64,000 bases of DNA from Pseudofrankia saprophytica (GTDB lineage Bacteria > Actinomycetota > Actinomycetes > Frankiales > Frankiaceae), in contig NZ_KI912267.1 in NCBI RefSeq assembly GCF_000235425.2, forward strand, positions 893,097 to 957,096. Reading direction: 5' to 3'. Both the position numbers and the translations under genes were made by a program. A model generated the notes under the pieces. It was not told where the DNA came from, searched no databases, and saw nothing but the letters and a program-made list of their open reading frames with translations. The first letter of the stretch is position 1. Each line of letters starts with the position of its first letter. Positions 8,739-16,619 of this stretch are shown here, piece by piece.

Positions 8739-9310
8739 CGGTCATCCTGCTTCCTGTCGAGCACGCCGCGCACCAGCGCGGTCATCGTGCGGATGGTCTC
8801 CGGCCGGCTGAGGGCGAGGTCGCGGCGCAGCAGCTTCCAGGTGTAGACGTCGGTGGCCGCGTGCAGGGCGTTGACCGTCTGCCGACGGGCCGCCGGCGTG
8901 GCAGGAAGGCTGGCGGCGAATGTTTCTTCGAGCCATCTCTGATGGGCGGCGCGGGCGTCGTCGAGCAGCCCGGCCAGGCGTCCCAGCCGCTCAGCGGACA
9001 TGGCCCAGTGGACGTTGAGGTCACCGAACCGCTCGTACTGCTCGACGAGGACCTCTACCGCGTGCTTCGGGTCCCCCCTGCGGACTGAGATCCGCAGTTG
9101 CTCGGTCTCCGTCCGCAGCAGCTCGATCGCCGCGAGCGTCGCGCCTTCCTTCGACTCGTAGTGGTTGAGCACGGTCTGGTGCGACACCTCCGCGGCGCTC
9201 GCGATATCCGCCAGCCGCACGTCCTCGTAGGCCTTGTCGAGCAGCAGCCGCAGGACCGCTCGCGCGATCCGTTCCCTGGTGGCCGCCAACGCGTCCGCCC
9301 TGTTCCCCAT
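8735..9310 (-). CDS. TetR-family regulator
   Basis: This TetR-type regulator of about 191 aa starts at MGNRADALAATRERI. The helix-turn-helix is VRLADIASAAEVSHQTVLNH followed by YESKEG. A start 180 bp upstream is in frame but would run through the operator repeats and add non-conserved residues, so I reject it. It leads a two-gene operon with the glycosyltransferase at 7452. Two palindromes just upstream are the likely autoregulatory operator. Confidence 0.88.
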   Translation of the reverse strand: MGNRADALAATRERIARAVLRLLLDKAYEDVRLADIASAAEVSHQTVLNHYESKEGATLAAIELLRTETEQLRISVRRGDPKHAVEVLVEQYERFGDLNVHWAMSAERLGRLAGLLDDARAAHQRWLEETFAASLPATPAARRQTVNALHAATDVYTWKLLRRDLALSRPETIRTMTALVRGVLDRKQDDR

Positions 9311-9332
9311 CCGCGCCCCTCCAGCCAACTCG

Positions 9333-9372
9333 CTTGAGTGCCAGTCAAGCATTTCGATTGAGTGGCGCTCAA
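9333..9372. promoter_or_regulatory. tandem TetR operator palindromes
   Basis: Two similar palindromes lie 23 bp upstream of the tetR start: CTTGAGTGCCAGTCAAG (9333-9349) and TTGAGTGGCGCTCAA (9358-9372). Both follow the pattern TTGAGTG-n-CnCTCAA or close to it. On the minus strand the first contains TTGACT, a possible -35, so repressor binding would block the promoter. Confidence 0.6.
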
Positions 9373-9537
9373 ACTTTGTCGGCAGCGCGACGCCCGGGGC
9401 GGCGTGCTGGTCGCCAGCGTCAGTGGACTGGCTGGCCGAGGACGACGGTGGGCAGTCCCGTGCCGGCCGACGCGCGCACCCGACCCTCACCGAGCGCTAC
9501 GTTGCACTGAGTCCAAAAAGTGCCTCGGGAGGCGATC

Positions 9538-10302
9538 GTGGCTGAGCAGATGTCCCAGTTCGAGGGACGCGTCGCCGTCATCACTGGTGGTGCGCGTGGC
9601 TTCGGCCGCGCGTTCGGCCGGGCGCTCGCCGAGCGCGGCGCGCACACGGTGCTGACCGACATCGACGAAGCCGAGGTCGACAGGGCCGCCGCCGAGATTC
9701 GCGAGGCCGGCGGCCAGGCGTCGGCCTACCGCCTCGACGTCGCCGACGACGCGGCCTGGGACGGCGTCCTCGCCGATGTGGTCGCCCGGCACGGCGGTGT
9801 CGACATCCTCATCAACAACGCCGGCCTGCACTCACTCGAGTACGGCGTCGACTGGGCGCGGCTCCCCGTGCCCAAGCTGCGGCGCCTGTTCGACGTGAAC
9901 GTGATGGGCGTGATGATCGGCACGCTCACCGCGCGCCCGCACATGCAGGGCCGGACGGGTGCCAACATCGTCAACATCTCGTCGTCGGCCGCGTTCAACG
10001 GCATGGGCGCCTATGGGGCGACGAAGGCGGCCGTGCGCGCGCTCACGCTCGCCTGGGCACGCGAGCTGGGACCCGAGGGCATCCGCGTGAACGCACTGGC
10101 ACCAGGCCTCCACGTCACCGACACCATCCGCGCGGAGTTCTCCCCGCAGATGATCGAGGGCCACCGCCACCATCAGTTCCTCGACCTCGAAGGCAGCGAG
10201 CAGGACATCGTCGACGCGATGCTCTATCTCTCCTCCGAAAGGGCTCGTTTCGTCACCGGAGAGACCATCCGCGTCACCGCCGGCTACGCAAGCTCCCTCT
10301 GA
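9538..10302 (+). CDS. SDR-family oxidoreductase
   Basis: This classical short-chain dehydrogenase/reductase of about 254 aa uses NAD(P)(H). It shows the cofactor motif TGGARGFG, NNAG, the catalytic serine in VNISSSAAF, and YGATK with catalytic Tyr and Lys, plus the C-terminal GETIRVTAGY typical of this family. The GTG at 9538 is chosen because GGGAGG lies 5 bp upstream; GTG 9520 is also possible. It is divergent from the tetR-glycosyltransferase pair. The substrate alcohol or ketone is unknown. Confidence 0.88.
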   Translation: MAEQMSQFEGRVAVITGGARGFGRAFGRALAERGAHTVLTDIDEAEVDRAAAEIREAGGQASAYRLDVADDAAWDGVLADVVARHGGVDILINNAGLHSLEYGVDWARLPVPKLRRLFDVNVMGVMIGTLTARPHMQGRTGANIVNISSSAAFNGMGAYGATKAAVRALTLAWARELGPEGIRVNALAPGLHVTDTIRAEFSPQMIEGHRHHQFLDLEGSEQDIVDAMLYLSSERARFVTGETIRVTAGYASSL

Positions 10303-10411
10303 CGAGAGACGAACCGCCTGAGAGCGCGCGGGCTCCGCAACACGTGCAGGGCCGCGTCGCCGGCGTTCGCCGCGATCGCCGCGATCGCCGGCCCCACCCG
10401 ACGAAAGGGCA

Positions 10412-10470
10412 TTGACGCGCCAGATCACGCGCGCCACTCTGAACGCATGTTCAGAACGGATGTTCAGAAC
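10412..10470 (+). promoter_or_regulatory. promoter and palindromic operator, probably leaderless
   Basis: TTGACG (10412-10417) and CACTCT (10435-10440), 17 bp apart, make a candidate promoter that would start transcription at about the ATG at 10447. The 18-bp palindrome TCTGAACGCATGTTCAGA (10438-10455) covers this start codon. A partial second copy, GTTCAGAAC, lies at 10462-10470. The TetR gene at 12787 is the likely binder. Confidence 0.5.
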
Positions 10471-11976
10471 GTGGAGGCGGCGACCGAGCCGTTCGACGTG
10501 GCCGTGATCGGCGGTGGTCCGGGGGGCATGGCGACGGCGCTGCGGCTGCAGGCCGCCGGCCTCTCGTCGGTGGTGCTCGAGGCGCACGGCCATGTGGGTG
10601 GATGCGCGGGCTACTACCGCAAGCGCGGCTTCTCCTTCGACGTCGGCGCCACCACGCTCGTCGACTTCACGCCTGGCGGCGTCGGCTCCGAGCTGCTCGA
10701 GAGCGTGGGCATGAGTCCGCTCGACGCCCGGGAGCTGCCGGGCTACGTCGCCCACCTCCCCGACCGCGAGATCGTGCTGCACCGGGATCCCGAGCTGTGG
10801 CACGCCGAGCGGCTGCGCAAGCTCGGCAGCACCGACCGGCATCGGGACTTCTGGTCGCTGCTCGACCGGTTGGCGCACACCTTCTGGCGGGCGAGCCGGT
10901 CGGGCGTCCGCCTCCCGGTACGCGGGCCGGCCGACGCGCTGCGCGACCTGCGAGCCGTCGGGGTGGCCGGCGTGCCGCTCGCCCGCTACGTGAACTGGAC
11001 GCTCGGGGACGCGCTGCGCCGGTACCACCTGCGCGACGACGCCGCGCTCGTCGGACTCCTGGGGATGCTGGTCGAGGACACCGTGCACGCGGCCGTCGAC
11101 GACGCGCCACTGATCAACGCGGCGCTCGGCGTGACGATCCGAGGCGCTGGCCTGAGCCGCCATGCCGGGGGCATGCATGGCTTCTGGGTTGCGCTCGTGA
11201 GGCACTACCGGGCGCTGGGGGGCCGGCTCCGCGTCGGAGCCGCGGTCTCGCGGGTGGAAGGCGAGGCAGGCGGCTACCGGGTGACGACCCGCCGGGGCAC
11301 GGTCGACGCCCGCCGGATCGTGTGCGCGCTACCCGCCGCCGCCACGGCCGCGATCTGCGCGGGGCTCCCGGTCGCCGGCAGGCTGCGGGCCTACCTGGAA
11401 CGCGACGCGGACGCGCTCGGCGGCGCGTGCGTGGTGTTCCTGGGCGTACCCGAGGACGAGGTGACCGGGCAGGAGCTCACGCACCATCAGTTCCTGCGGT
11501 CCTACGACCAGCCGCTGGGCGACGGAAACAACATGTTCCTCTCCGTATCCGAGCCCGGGGACACCCTCAGCGCGCCACCGGGGCACCGAGCGGTCATGAT
11601 CTCCACACACACCGAGCTGGCCGGCTGGGCGGGGCTCGAGGAGACCGAGTACGAACAGCGCAAGAAATGGATCGGCGAGCTGCTCGTCACCGGTGCGCGG
11701 CGCGCCTACCCGTCGCTCGGTGAGCGGGCGGTGATCGCTCAGACGGGCACGCCTCGCAGCTACGAACGGTTCGGGTTCCGCCCGGCGGGCGCCGTCGGGG
11801 GCGTACGGCAGAACCTGCGCAACACCAATCAGCGCGCCATCCCGCACGACCTCGGCGGCCGCGGCCTCTGGCTGGTCGGCGACTCGACCTGGCCGGGCCT
11901 GGGCACGGTGGCCTGCGTGCTGGGCAGCCGCATCGTCGCGGAGGGAATGCTGCGGGAGCGGGGATTCGGCCGATGA
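10447..11976 (+). CDS. CrtI-like FAD-dependent desaturase/oxidoreductase
   Basis: This 509-aa flavoprotein is of the phytoene desaturase/CrtD-CrtO type. The N-terminal dinucleotide-binding motif is VAVIGGGPGGMATALRLQAA, then VVLEAHGHVGGCAG. The C-terminal FAD motif GLWLVGDSTWPGLGT is also typical. Such enzymes desaturate, isomerise or oxygenate carotenoids or other polyenes. It overlaps the desaturase-like gene by 4 bp and heads a three-gene operon ending in a TetR gene. No crtE or crtB is in the window, so carotenoid modification is an inference. No Shine-Dalgarno is seen before the ATG, in keeping with leaderless translation. Confidence 0.82.
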   Translation: MFRTDVQNVEAATEPFDVAVIGGGPGGMATALRLQAAGLSSVVLEAHGHVGGCAGYYRKRGFSFDVGATTLVDFTPGGVGSELLESVGMSPLDARELPGYVAHLPDREIVLHRDPELWHAERLRKLGSTDRHRDFWSLLDRLAHTFWRASRSGVRLPVRGPADALRDLRAVGVAGVPLARYVNWTLGDALRRYHLRDDAALVGLLGMLVEDTVHAAVDDAPLINAALGVTIRGAGLSRHAGGMHGFWVALVRHYRALGGRLRVGAAVSRVEGEAGGYRVTTRRGTVDARRIVCALPAAATAAICAGLPVAGRLRAYLERDADALGGACVVFLGVPEDEVTGQELTHHQFLRSYDQPLGDGNNMFLSVSEPGDTLSAPPGHRAVMISTHTELAGWAGLEETEYEQRKKWIGELLVTGARRAYPSLGERAVIAQTGTPRSYERFGFRPAGAVGGVRQNLRNTNQRAIPHDLGGRGLWLVGDSTWPGLGTVACVLGSRIVAEGMLRERGFGR

Positions 11977-12794
11977 CCCCGACCGGTCCGCATCCGCTCC
12001 CCGCTCCCCCTGGACCGCCCGTCCTGGCGGACCTCGGGGCGGATCTGCTTGTCACCACCCGCCGGCAGCGGTGGATCGCGCTCGCCCGTCCGTTCGCCGG
12101 CGTGCTGTGCTTCGCGGCCGCGGCGTGGGCGGGCTGGTGGTGGCTCACCCCGATGATCGTCTTCGGGATCTTCGTCGCGGTCGTCACGGTCACCCACGAC
12201 GCTGTGCACGAGACACTCGGCCTTTCTCGACGCGCCACCGACTGGGCGCTGTTCGCGATGGGCCTGGTGCTCCTCGAGAGCGGGCACGCCTACCGCGCCA
12301 CGCACACCCGCCACCACCGCTTCTTCCCGCACCCCGACGACCCCGAGGGATACCCGGCCGAACTGTCGCTGGTCGGCGCGGCCTGCTACGGCCCGATCTT
12401 CCTGCCGCGGCTGTGGTGGTGGTCCTACCGCCAGGGGCGCGACCGCGGTTGGCTGCTGGTCGAGGCGGCGGCGCCGATCGCCGTGCTCACGGCGGGCGCA
12501 CTGGCCTGGCCGTACGCCCAGGGCCTGCTGGTCTACGCGGTGATGGTGATCGCCGGAAGCTGGGTGTACCCGCTCCTGACGGTGTACCTGCCGCACCACG
12601 ACTACGGCGACACTCCCCTGACCCAGACCCGCACGCTGCGAGGGAGGATCATCCCAGCCGTGTTCCTCGAGCTCACCTACCACCTCGAACACCATCTGTA
12701 CCCGCAGGTACCCAGCCACCATCTCGCCGCGCTCGCCCGCCGGCTCGACGGCTACCTCGCGGCGAACGGCGTACGGCCGGTGCGCGTTGTCTGA
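11973..12794 (+). CDS. membrane fatty-acid-desaturase/carotenoid hydroxylase-like protein
   Basis: This 273-aa integral membrane di-iron enzyme shows the three histidine boxes HDAVH, HTRHH and HLEHH, with several hydrophobic segments between them (for example FAGVLCFAAAAWAGWWWL). The pattern fits the fatty acid desaturase superfamily, including CrtR/CrtW-type carotenoid hydroxylases and ketolases. Its coupling to a CrtI-like flavoprotein favours a polyene or carotenoid substrate, but acyl lipids are equally possible. It starts inside the previous gene (ATGA overlap), and its end overlaps the TTG start of the TetR gene. Confidence 0.8.
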   Translation: MTPTGPHPLPAPPGPPVLADLGADLLVTTRRQRWIALARPFAGVLCFAAAAWAGWWWLTPMIVFGIFVAVVTVTHDAVHETLGLSRRATDWALFAMGLVLLESGHAYRATHTRHHRFFPHPDDPEGYPAELSLVGAACYGPIFLPRLWWWSYRQGRDRGWLLVEAAAPIAVLTAGALAWPYAQGLLVYAVMVIAGSWVYPLLTVYLPHHDYGDTPLTQTRTLRGRIIPAVFLELTYHLEHHLYPQVPSHHLAALARRLDGYLAANGVRPVRVV

Positions 12795-13392
12795 CACCCG
12801 AGGGCGCGTCCTCGACGCCACCCTGGCCTGCCTCGTGCGCCAGGGCTACGGGGGCACGACCGCGCGGGCGATCGCGCAGGTCGGCGGATTCGCCCCCGGC
12901 GTGATCTACTACCACTTCACCGACCTGGACGACGCCCTGGTCGCGGCCCTCACCCACACCTGCGACCTGCGCATCCAGCGGTACCGGGACGAGCTGTCCG
13001 GCATAGACCGGGCCGGCCGGGCCGTGGAGGTCCTCCGCCAGCTCTACCTCGAGGACACCGAGGTCGGCCACATCGCCGCCGTCCAGGAGATCTACGCCGG
13101 CGCGCGGCCGGGATCGCGGCTGGCCGCCCAGCTGACGCTGGAAACCCGGCGCTGGGAGGAGGTGGCCGTCGAGCTGCTCGCCACGCTCCTGGACGGCAAG
13201 CCGTTGGCCACCCTGGTGCGCCTGCCCGTGCTGGCGAACGCCGCCGTCGCCTTCTATCTCGGCGCGGAGACGCTCGCCCACCTCGACAACGACTCCTCAC
13301 GGGTGATGGAGTTCTTCGACCAGGCCGCCAGGCTCGCCGGGTACTTCGACAGAATCCCCCGGCTGCGCAAGCGCGGCCACCAGCCCTTCTGA
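12787..13392 (+). CDS. TetR-family regulator
   Basis: This 201-aa TetR-type regulator starts at TTG 12787, inside the end of the desaturase gene. The helix-turn-helix is GGTTARAIAQVGGFAPGVIY followed by YHFTDLDDALV. As third gene of the CrtI-like operon it probably binds the palindrome at 10438-10455 at the operon head and so controls itself. Its effector is unknown. Confidence 0.87.
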   Translation: MSDTRGRVLDATLACLVRQGYGGTTARAIAQVGGFAPGVIYYHFTDLDDALVAALTHTCDLRIQRYRDELSGIDRAGRAVEVLRQLYLEDTEVGHIAAVQEIYAGARPGSRLAAQLTLETRRWEEVAVELLATLLDGKPLATLVRLPVLANAAVAFYLGAETLAHLDNDSSRVMEFFDQAARLAGYFDRIPRLRKRGHQPF

Positions 13393-13449
13393 CGCCGATC
13401 CCGGCACCGGGCGGCGAGGCCCACGGAGCCGCGAGCGGGTTTCCCTCCC

Positions 13450-15786
13450 CTACCGGCCGGAGGCGGCGCGGATGTGGGCGAGGTGTCCAGCGACCGTGGC
13501 CGTCAACGGATGGTCGGTGTCCAGCAGCCGTTGGCAGTCGGTCAGCGTTGCTTCCAGCAGGTTGATCGCCTCATCCGTGCGTCCCGCCGCCTCGTAGCCG
13601 AGGGCGAGGTTCCTCCGGGACGTCAGCGTCGCCGGATGGCCCGAGCCGAGCACCCGCTCCCGGTCGGCGAGGGTCCGCTCGTAAAGCGCCAACGCCTGCT
13701 CGACATGTCCGGTCACCAGCTGGGCGTTCGCGAGGTTGTTCCGTGAGGTCAACGTGTCAGGGTGGTCCGCGCCGAGAGTTCGCTCCCGGTCCGTGATGGT
13801 GCGCCGGTGAAGCTCGATCGCCTGGTCGAGCCGTCCGGCGGTTCGGTAGGCGACGGCCAGATGGCCCTGCGCGGCCAGCACGGACCGGTGGTCGGCACCA
13901 AGTACCCGCCGCAGGCTGGCGAGCGCGCGTTCGTGTAGCTCGACGGCCTCGTCCACCCGCCCGGCGGCGCGGTAGACGCCTGCCAGGTTGGTCAGGGAGA
14001 TCAGCGTATCGGGGTGCTCGACGCCGAGTACCCGTTCTCTGCGGGCGAGCGTCCGCTCGTGCAGGTCGATCGCCTCGTCGACCCGGCCGACGATCTGAAA
14101 CGCGGCCGCCAGGCTGTTCGTCGACGCGAGCGTGCTGGGATGATCCCGGCCGAGCAGCTGCTCGCGTTCCGCGAGGTTGCGTTCGTACAGCGGTATCGCG
14201 GTCGCCAGCTGCCCCTGCTCCTTGAGGTAGGCACCCGCGTGGTCCACGAGCCAGCACCGGTCGTCGAACGCCGGACCGGGGCCAGGCAGCGGGTGGCCGG
14301 CGGCGGCCAGGACATGCGGCAGGAGGACCTGCCAGACCGGCCACCCGCCCGGGTCGCCCGTGACCTCGTCGGGGGCCGCGTCGCGCAGCAACGCGGACAG
14401 CCGCGCCCGACGCGCCGCGGCCCGCTCTGGTGGCGTCGCCCGGCGGGTTTCGGCCGCGACCAGTCGGTGCACGACGAGCAGGTCCCGGTCCCGGCGGGCC
14501 AGGCTGTAGCCGACCAGCGCGCCGACCGCGTCGGCCCAGCCGTCGCCGCCATCCAGTTCCAGGACAGCCGCGTGGTCCGGCCCGAGGGTGGCGCTGTCGG
14601 GGCGGCCGGCGAAAAGGGCGAGGGGAACCGGGTCCGGGGCGCACCACGCGCACAGCTCCAACAGTTCGACCGCCGCCGGCCGCTCGGCCTCGAGCCGCCG
14701 CACGGACAGGTTCCACAGGCCGGCGATCCCGCTCTCGGGCCGCCCGGCCAGCAGCCTGACGTACTCGGCGACGGGCATGTCAGTCTCGTCGAGGTAGCCG
14801 GCCGCCTGGTCGAGCGCGAGCGGCAGGTCACCGACCAACTCGGCGACCAGGCCAGCCGCGGCCGCGTCGAGGTCCGGCACCCGGTCTCGCAGGAGCGCGA
14901 CCGACGCGCCCCGGCGCAACGCCGGCACGGGAACCGCGGCCCCAAGCCTGCGGACAGCCCGGCGCCGCGAGGTCAACAACACCCGGCCCCCACGCGAAGG
15001 CTGAAACCGGGTGATCGTGTCGATGTCCTCGACGTTGTCGAACAGCACGAGCCAGGACGGCACGCCCTGCAGCGCCGCCCACACGGCTTCCGCGTCGGCC
15101 CCGGCAGCCAGGCCCAGGGAACCAGCGAGCCCGGACAGGTGCTGCCCGACGAGATCGGCCCGCTCCGCCGGCACCCAGTACACGACGTCGAACTCGGCCG
15201 CATGCCGGTACGCGTACTCGACGGCGAGCGACGTCTTGCCGACGCCACCCATTCCGTCCAGTGCCACCAGCGCGACCCGAGACTCCTCGGACAACCTGGA
15301 CAGCCTGGCATGGACTTCTGCGAGCAGGTCGTCGCGGCCCACGAACCGTGGCAGCCGGCTCGGCAGGTTCCACACCACCGGCCCGCGCGACGCGGTGCCC
15401 TGGCGTAGCGGCTCTCGCACGCCACGCGGGGCGAACACCGAATTGTGCGGGTACAGCTCGCGCGCCGCGCCCAGGAGCCGGTCGCGACCGTCGCGCAGGG
15501 CGCCGTCGCCGAGGGCTCGGGACACCGACGACCAGAAAAGCAACGCCGTCGGCGCCGCGAACGGGACATGAGCGGCGGGGAAACCAGCGCGGTCCAGGAC
15601 CATGCGGGCGGCATCGCGGTCACCGAACACCGCCGCGAACGCGTCCATCTCCGCGCCCGTCAAACTCTCGCCCACCGGCACCCCCGGGCCAGGACTCACC
15701 CGCCCCGCGCGGGCGACTCCTCGCACCGGACATCGTCGCATCCGCCCGCGGCGGTCGGATCCGCCGGGACGGTCCTGCTCGGACAT
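13450..15786 (-). CDS. EAD1-NB-ARC-TPR STAND protein
   Basis: This is a STAND-class NTPase of about 778 aa. Its N-terminal segment (LTGAEMDAFAAVF, MVLDRAGFPAAHVPF, FWSSVSRALGDG, AARELYPHNSVF) matches my knowledge of effector-associated domain 1 (EAD1), an adaptor domain that pairs STAND proteins with separately encoded effectors. Then come the linker LPRFVGRDDLL, an NB-ARC domain with Walker A GMGGVGKTS and Walker B WLVLFDN, and at least five TPR/kinesin-light-chain-like repeats (HPDTLTSRNNLA-type) up to the C-terminus. The start is uncertain; downstream GTG codons near 15667-15690 are possible. No effector with a matching EAD1 is in the window. Confidence 0.82.
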   Translation of the reverse strand: MSEQDRPGGSDRRGRMRRCPVRGVARAGRVSPGPGVPVGESLTGAEMDAFAAVFGDRDAARMVLDRAGFPAAHVPFAAPTALLFWSSVSRALGDGALRDGRDRLLGAARELYPHNSVFAPRGVREPLRQGTASRGPVVWNLPSRLPRFVGRDDLLAEVHARLSRLSEESRVALVALDGMGGVGKTSLAVEYAYRHAAEFDVVYWVPAERADLVGQHLSGLAGSLGLAAGADAEAVWAALQGVPSWLVLFDNVEDIDTITRFQPSRGGRVLLTSRRRAVRRLGAAVPVPALRRGASVALLRDRVPDLDAAAAGLVAELVGDLPLALDQAAGYLDETDMPVAEYVRLLAGRPESGIAGLWNLSVRRLEAERPAAVELLELCAWCAPDPVPLALFAGRPDSATLGPDHAAVLELDGGDGWADAVGALVGYSLARRDRDLLVVHRLVAAETRRATPPERAAARRARLSALLRDAAPDEVTGDPGGWPVWQVLLPHVLAAAGHPLPGPGPAFDDRCWLVDHAGAYLKEQGQLATAIPLYERNLAEREQLLGRDHPSTLASTNSLAAAFQIVGRVDEAIDLHERTLARRERVLGVEHPDTLISLTNLAGVYRAAGRVDEAVELHERALASLRRVLGADHRSVLAAQGHLAVAYRTAGRLDQAIELHRRTITDRERTLGADHPDTLTSRNNLANAQLVTGHVEQALALYERTLADRERVLGSGHPATLTSRRNLALGYEAAGRTDEAINLLEATLTDCQRLLDTDHPLTATVAGHLAHIRAASGR

Positions 15787-15915
15787 CGGCCCGAGGCGCC
15801 GTTCACGGACTCCGCGACTCCGGGACGCGGCGACGCTGCGGAGACGCGGTGTGATGGCACTGCGGTGATGCGGCACCGCGGTGATGAACCCGCTGCCTGC
15901 TCGCACCGGCCGGTT

Positions 15916-16530
15916 CTAGCGCGCCCCAGCCGCGCCGGCGGCCAGATCGTCGATCGTCCGCTCGATCCGGCGCATCTCCTGGGACATCAGAGCCGGGTCG
16001 TGGAAGGCGTTGGTGAGGAGGGCCGCGCCCAGCACCCTGGCCAGCAGCGACGCCGCCTCGGCTGGCGCGTCAGGCACGCCGAGCTCGCGGAACTGCCGGG
16101 TGGCCCAGTCCAGGACGGCACGCGGCAGCAGGCCGGCGCATTCGTGCAGGCCACCGTCGAGCCTGGCGAGGTCCGCCGAGAGCCCACCGATCGGGCAGCC
16201 GCTCTCGGCCAGGAGGTCGGCCGCGTCGGCCCAGTTCCGCGCGAGCCCCGCCAGGCGGTCCCTGGGTGTCGTCCCCCTGCCGAGGATGGCGAGCAGCTCG
16301 TCGATGCGCTGCGCGTGCCCGTCGACGACGGCGCGGATGAGGTCGTCGCGGGTCTTGAAGTAGTAGTACACGTTGCCGAGCGGCACGTCGGCGGCCTTCG
16401 CCACCAGCGCCAGGGTCGTTGCCTGGACGCCGTGGCGGTGCACGAGGTCGGTCGCGCTCGCGACCAGCCGTTCGCGCTTCCCGGCAACGGCCGCCCGTGG
16501 CCTGGCCGCTACCAGCTCTGAGTCAGTCAT
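15916..16530 (-). CDS. TetR-family regulator
   Basis: This 204-aa TetR-type regulator has the helix-turn-helix VQATTLALVAKAADVPLGNV followed by YYYFKTRDDLI. It is divergent from the MFS exporter gene across 89 bp that contain a 22-bp palindrome, the classical arrangement for ligand-induced derepression of an efflux pump. The start MTDSELVAARP is the first in-frame ATG. The C-terminal ligand pocket cannot be assigned. Confidence 0.88.
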   Translation of the reverse strand: MTDSELVAARPRAAVAGKRERLVASATDLVHRHGVQATTLALVAKAADVPLGNVYYYFKTRDDLIRAVVDGHAQRIDELLAILGRGTTPRDRLAGLARNWADAADLLAESGCPIGGLSADLARLDGGLHECAGLLPRAVLDWATRQFRELGVPDAPAEAASLLARVLGAALLTNAFHDPALMSQEMRRIERTIDDLAAGAAGAR

Positions 16531-16576
16531 CTCACTTATGAGTCTATCCGCGCCCCGCCGACCCAGTTAGAGTCCT

Positions 16577-16598
16577 CTTAGTTAGTTAACTTACTAAG
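16577..16598. promoter_or_regulatory. TetR operator palindrome upstream of exporter
   Basis: A 22-bp palindrome has outer arms CTTAGT (16577-16582) and ACTAAG (16593-16598) around the self-complementary core AGTTAACT (16584-16591). It lies 21 bp before the exporter start and is AT-rich against its surroundings. It probably binds the divergent TetR protein. Confidence 0.65.
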
Positions 16599-16619
16599 AC
16601 CCCCTCCTGGAGATCATCG

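Noticed and set aside
10447-12794. Complete carotenoid biosynthesis cluster
   Set aside because: Only CrtI-like and desaturase-like genes are present; no crtE, crtB or cyclase is seen in the window.
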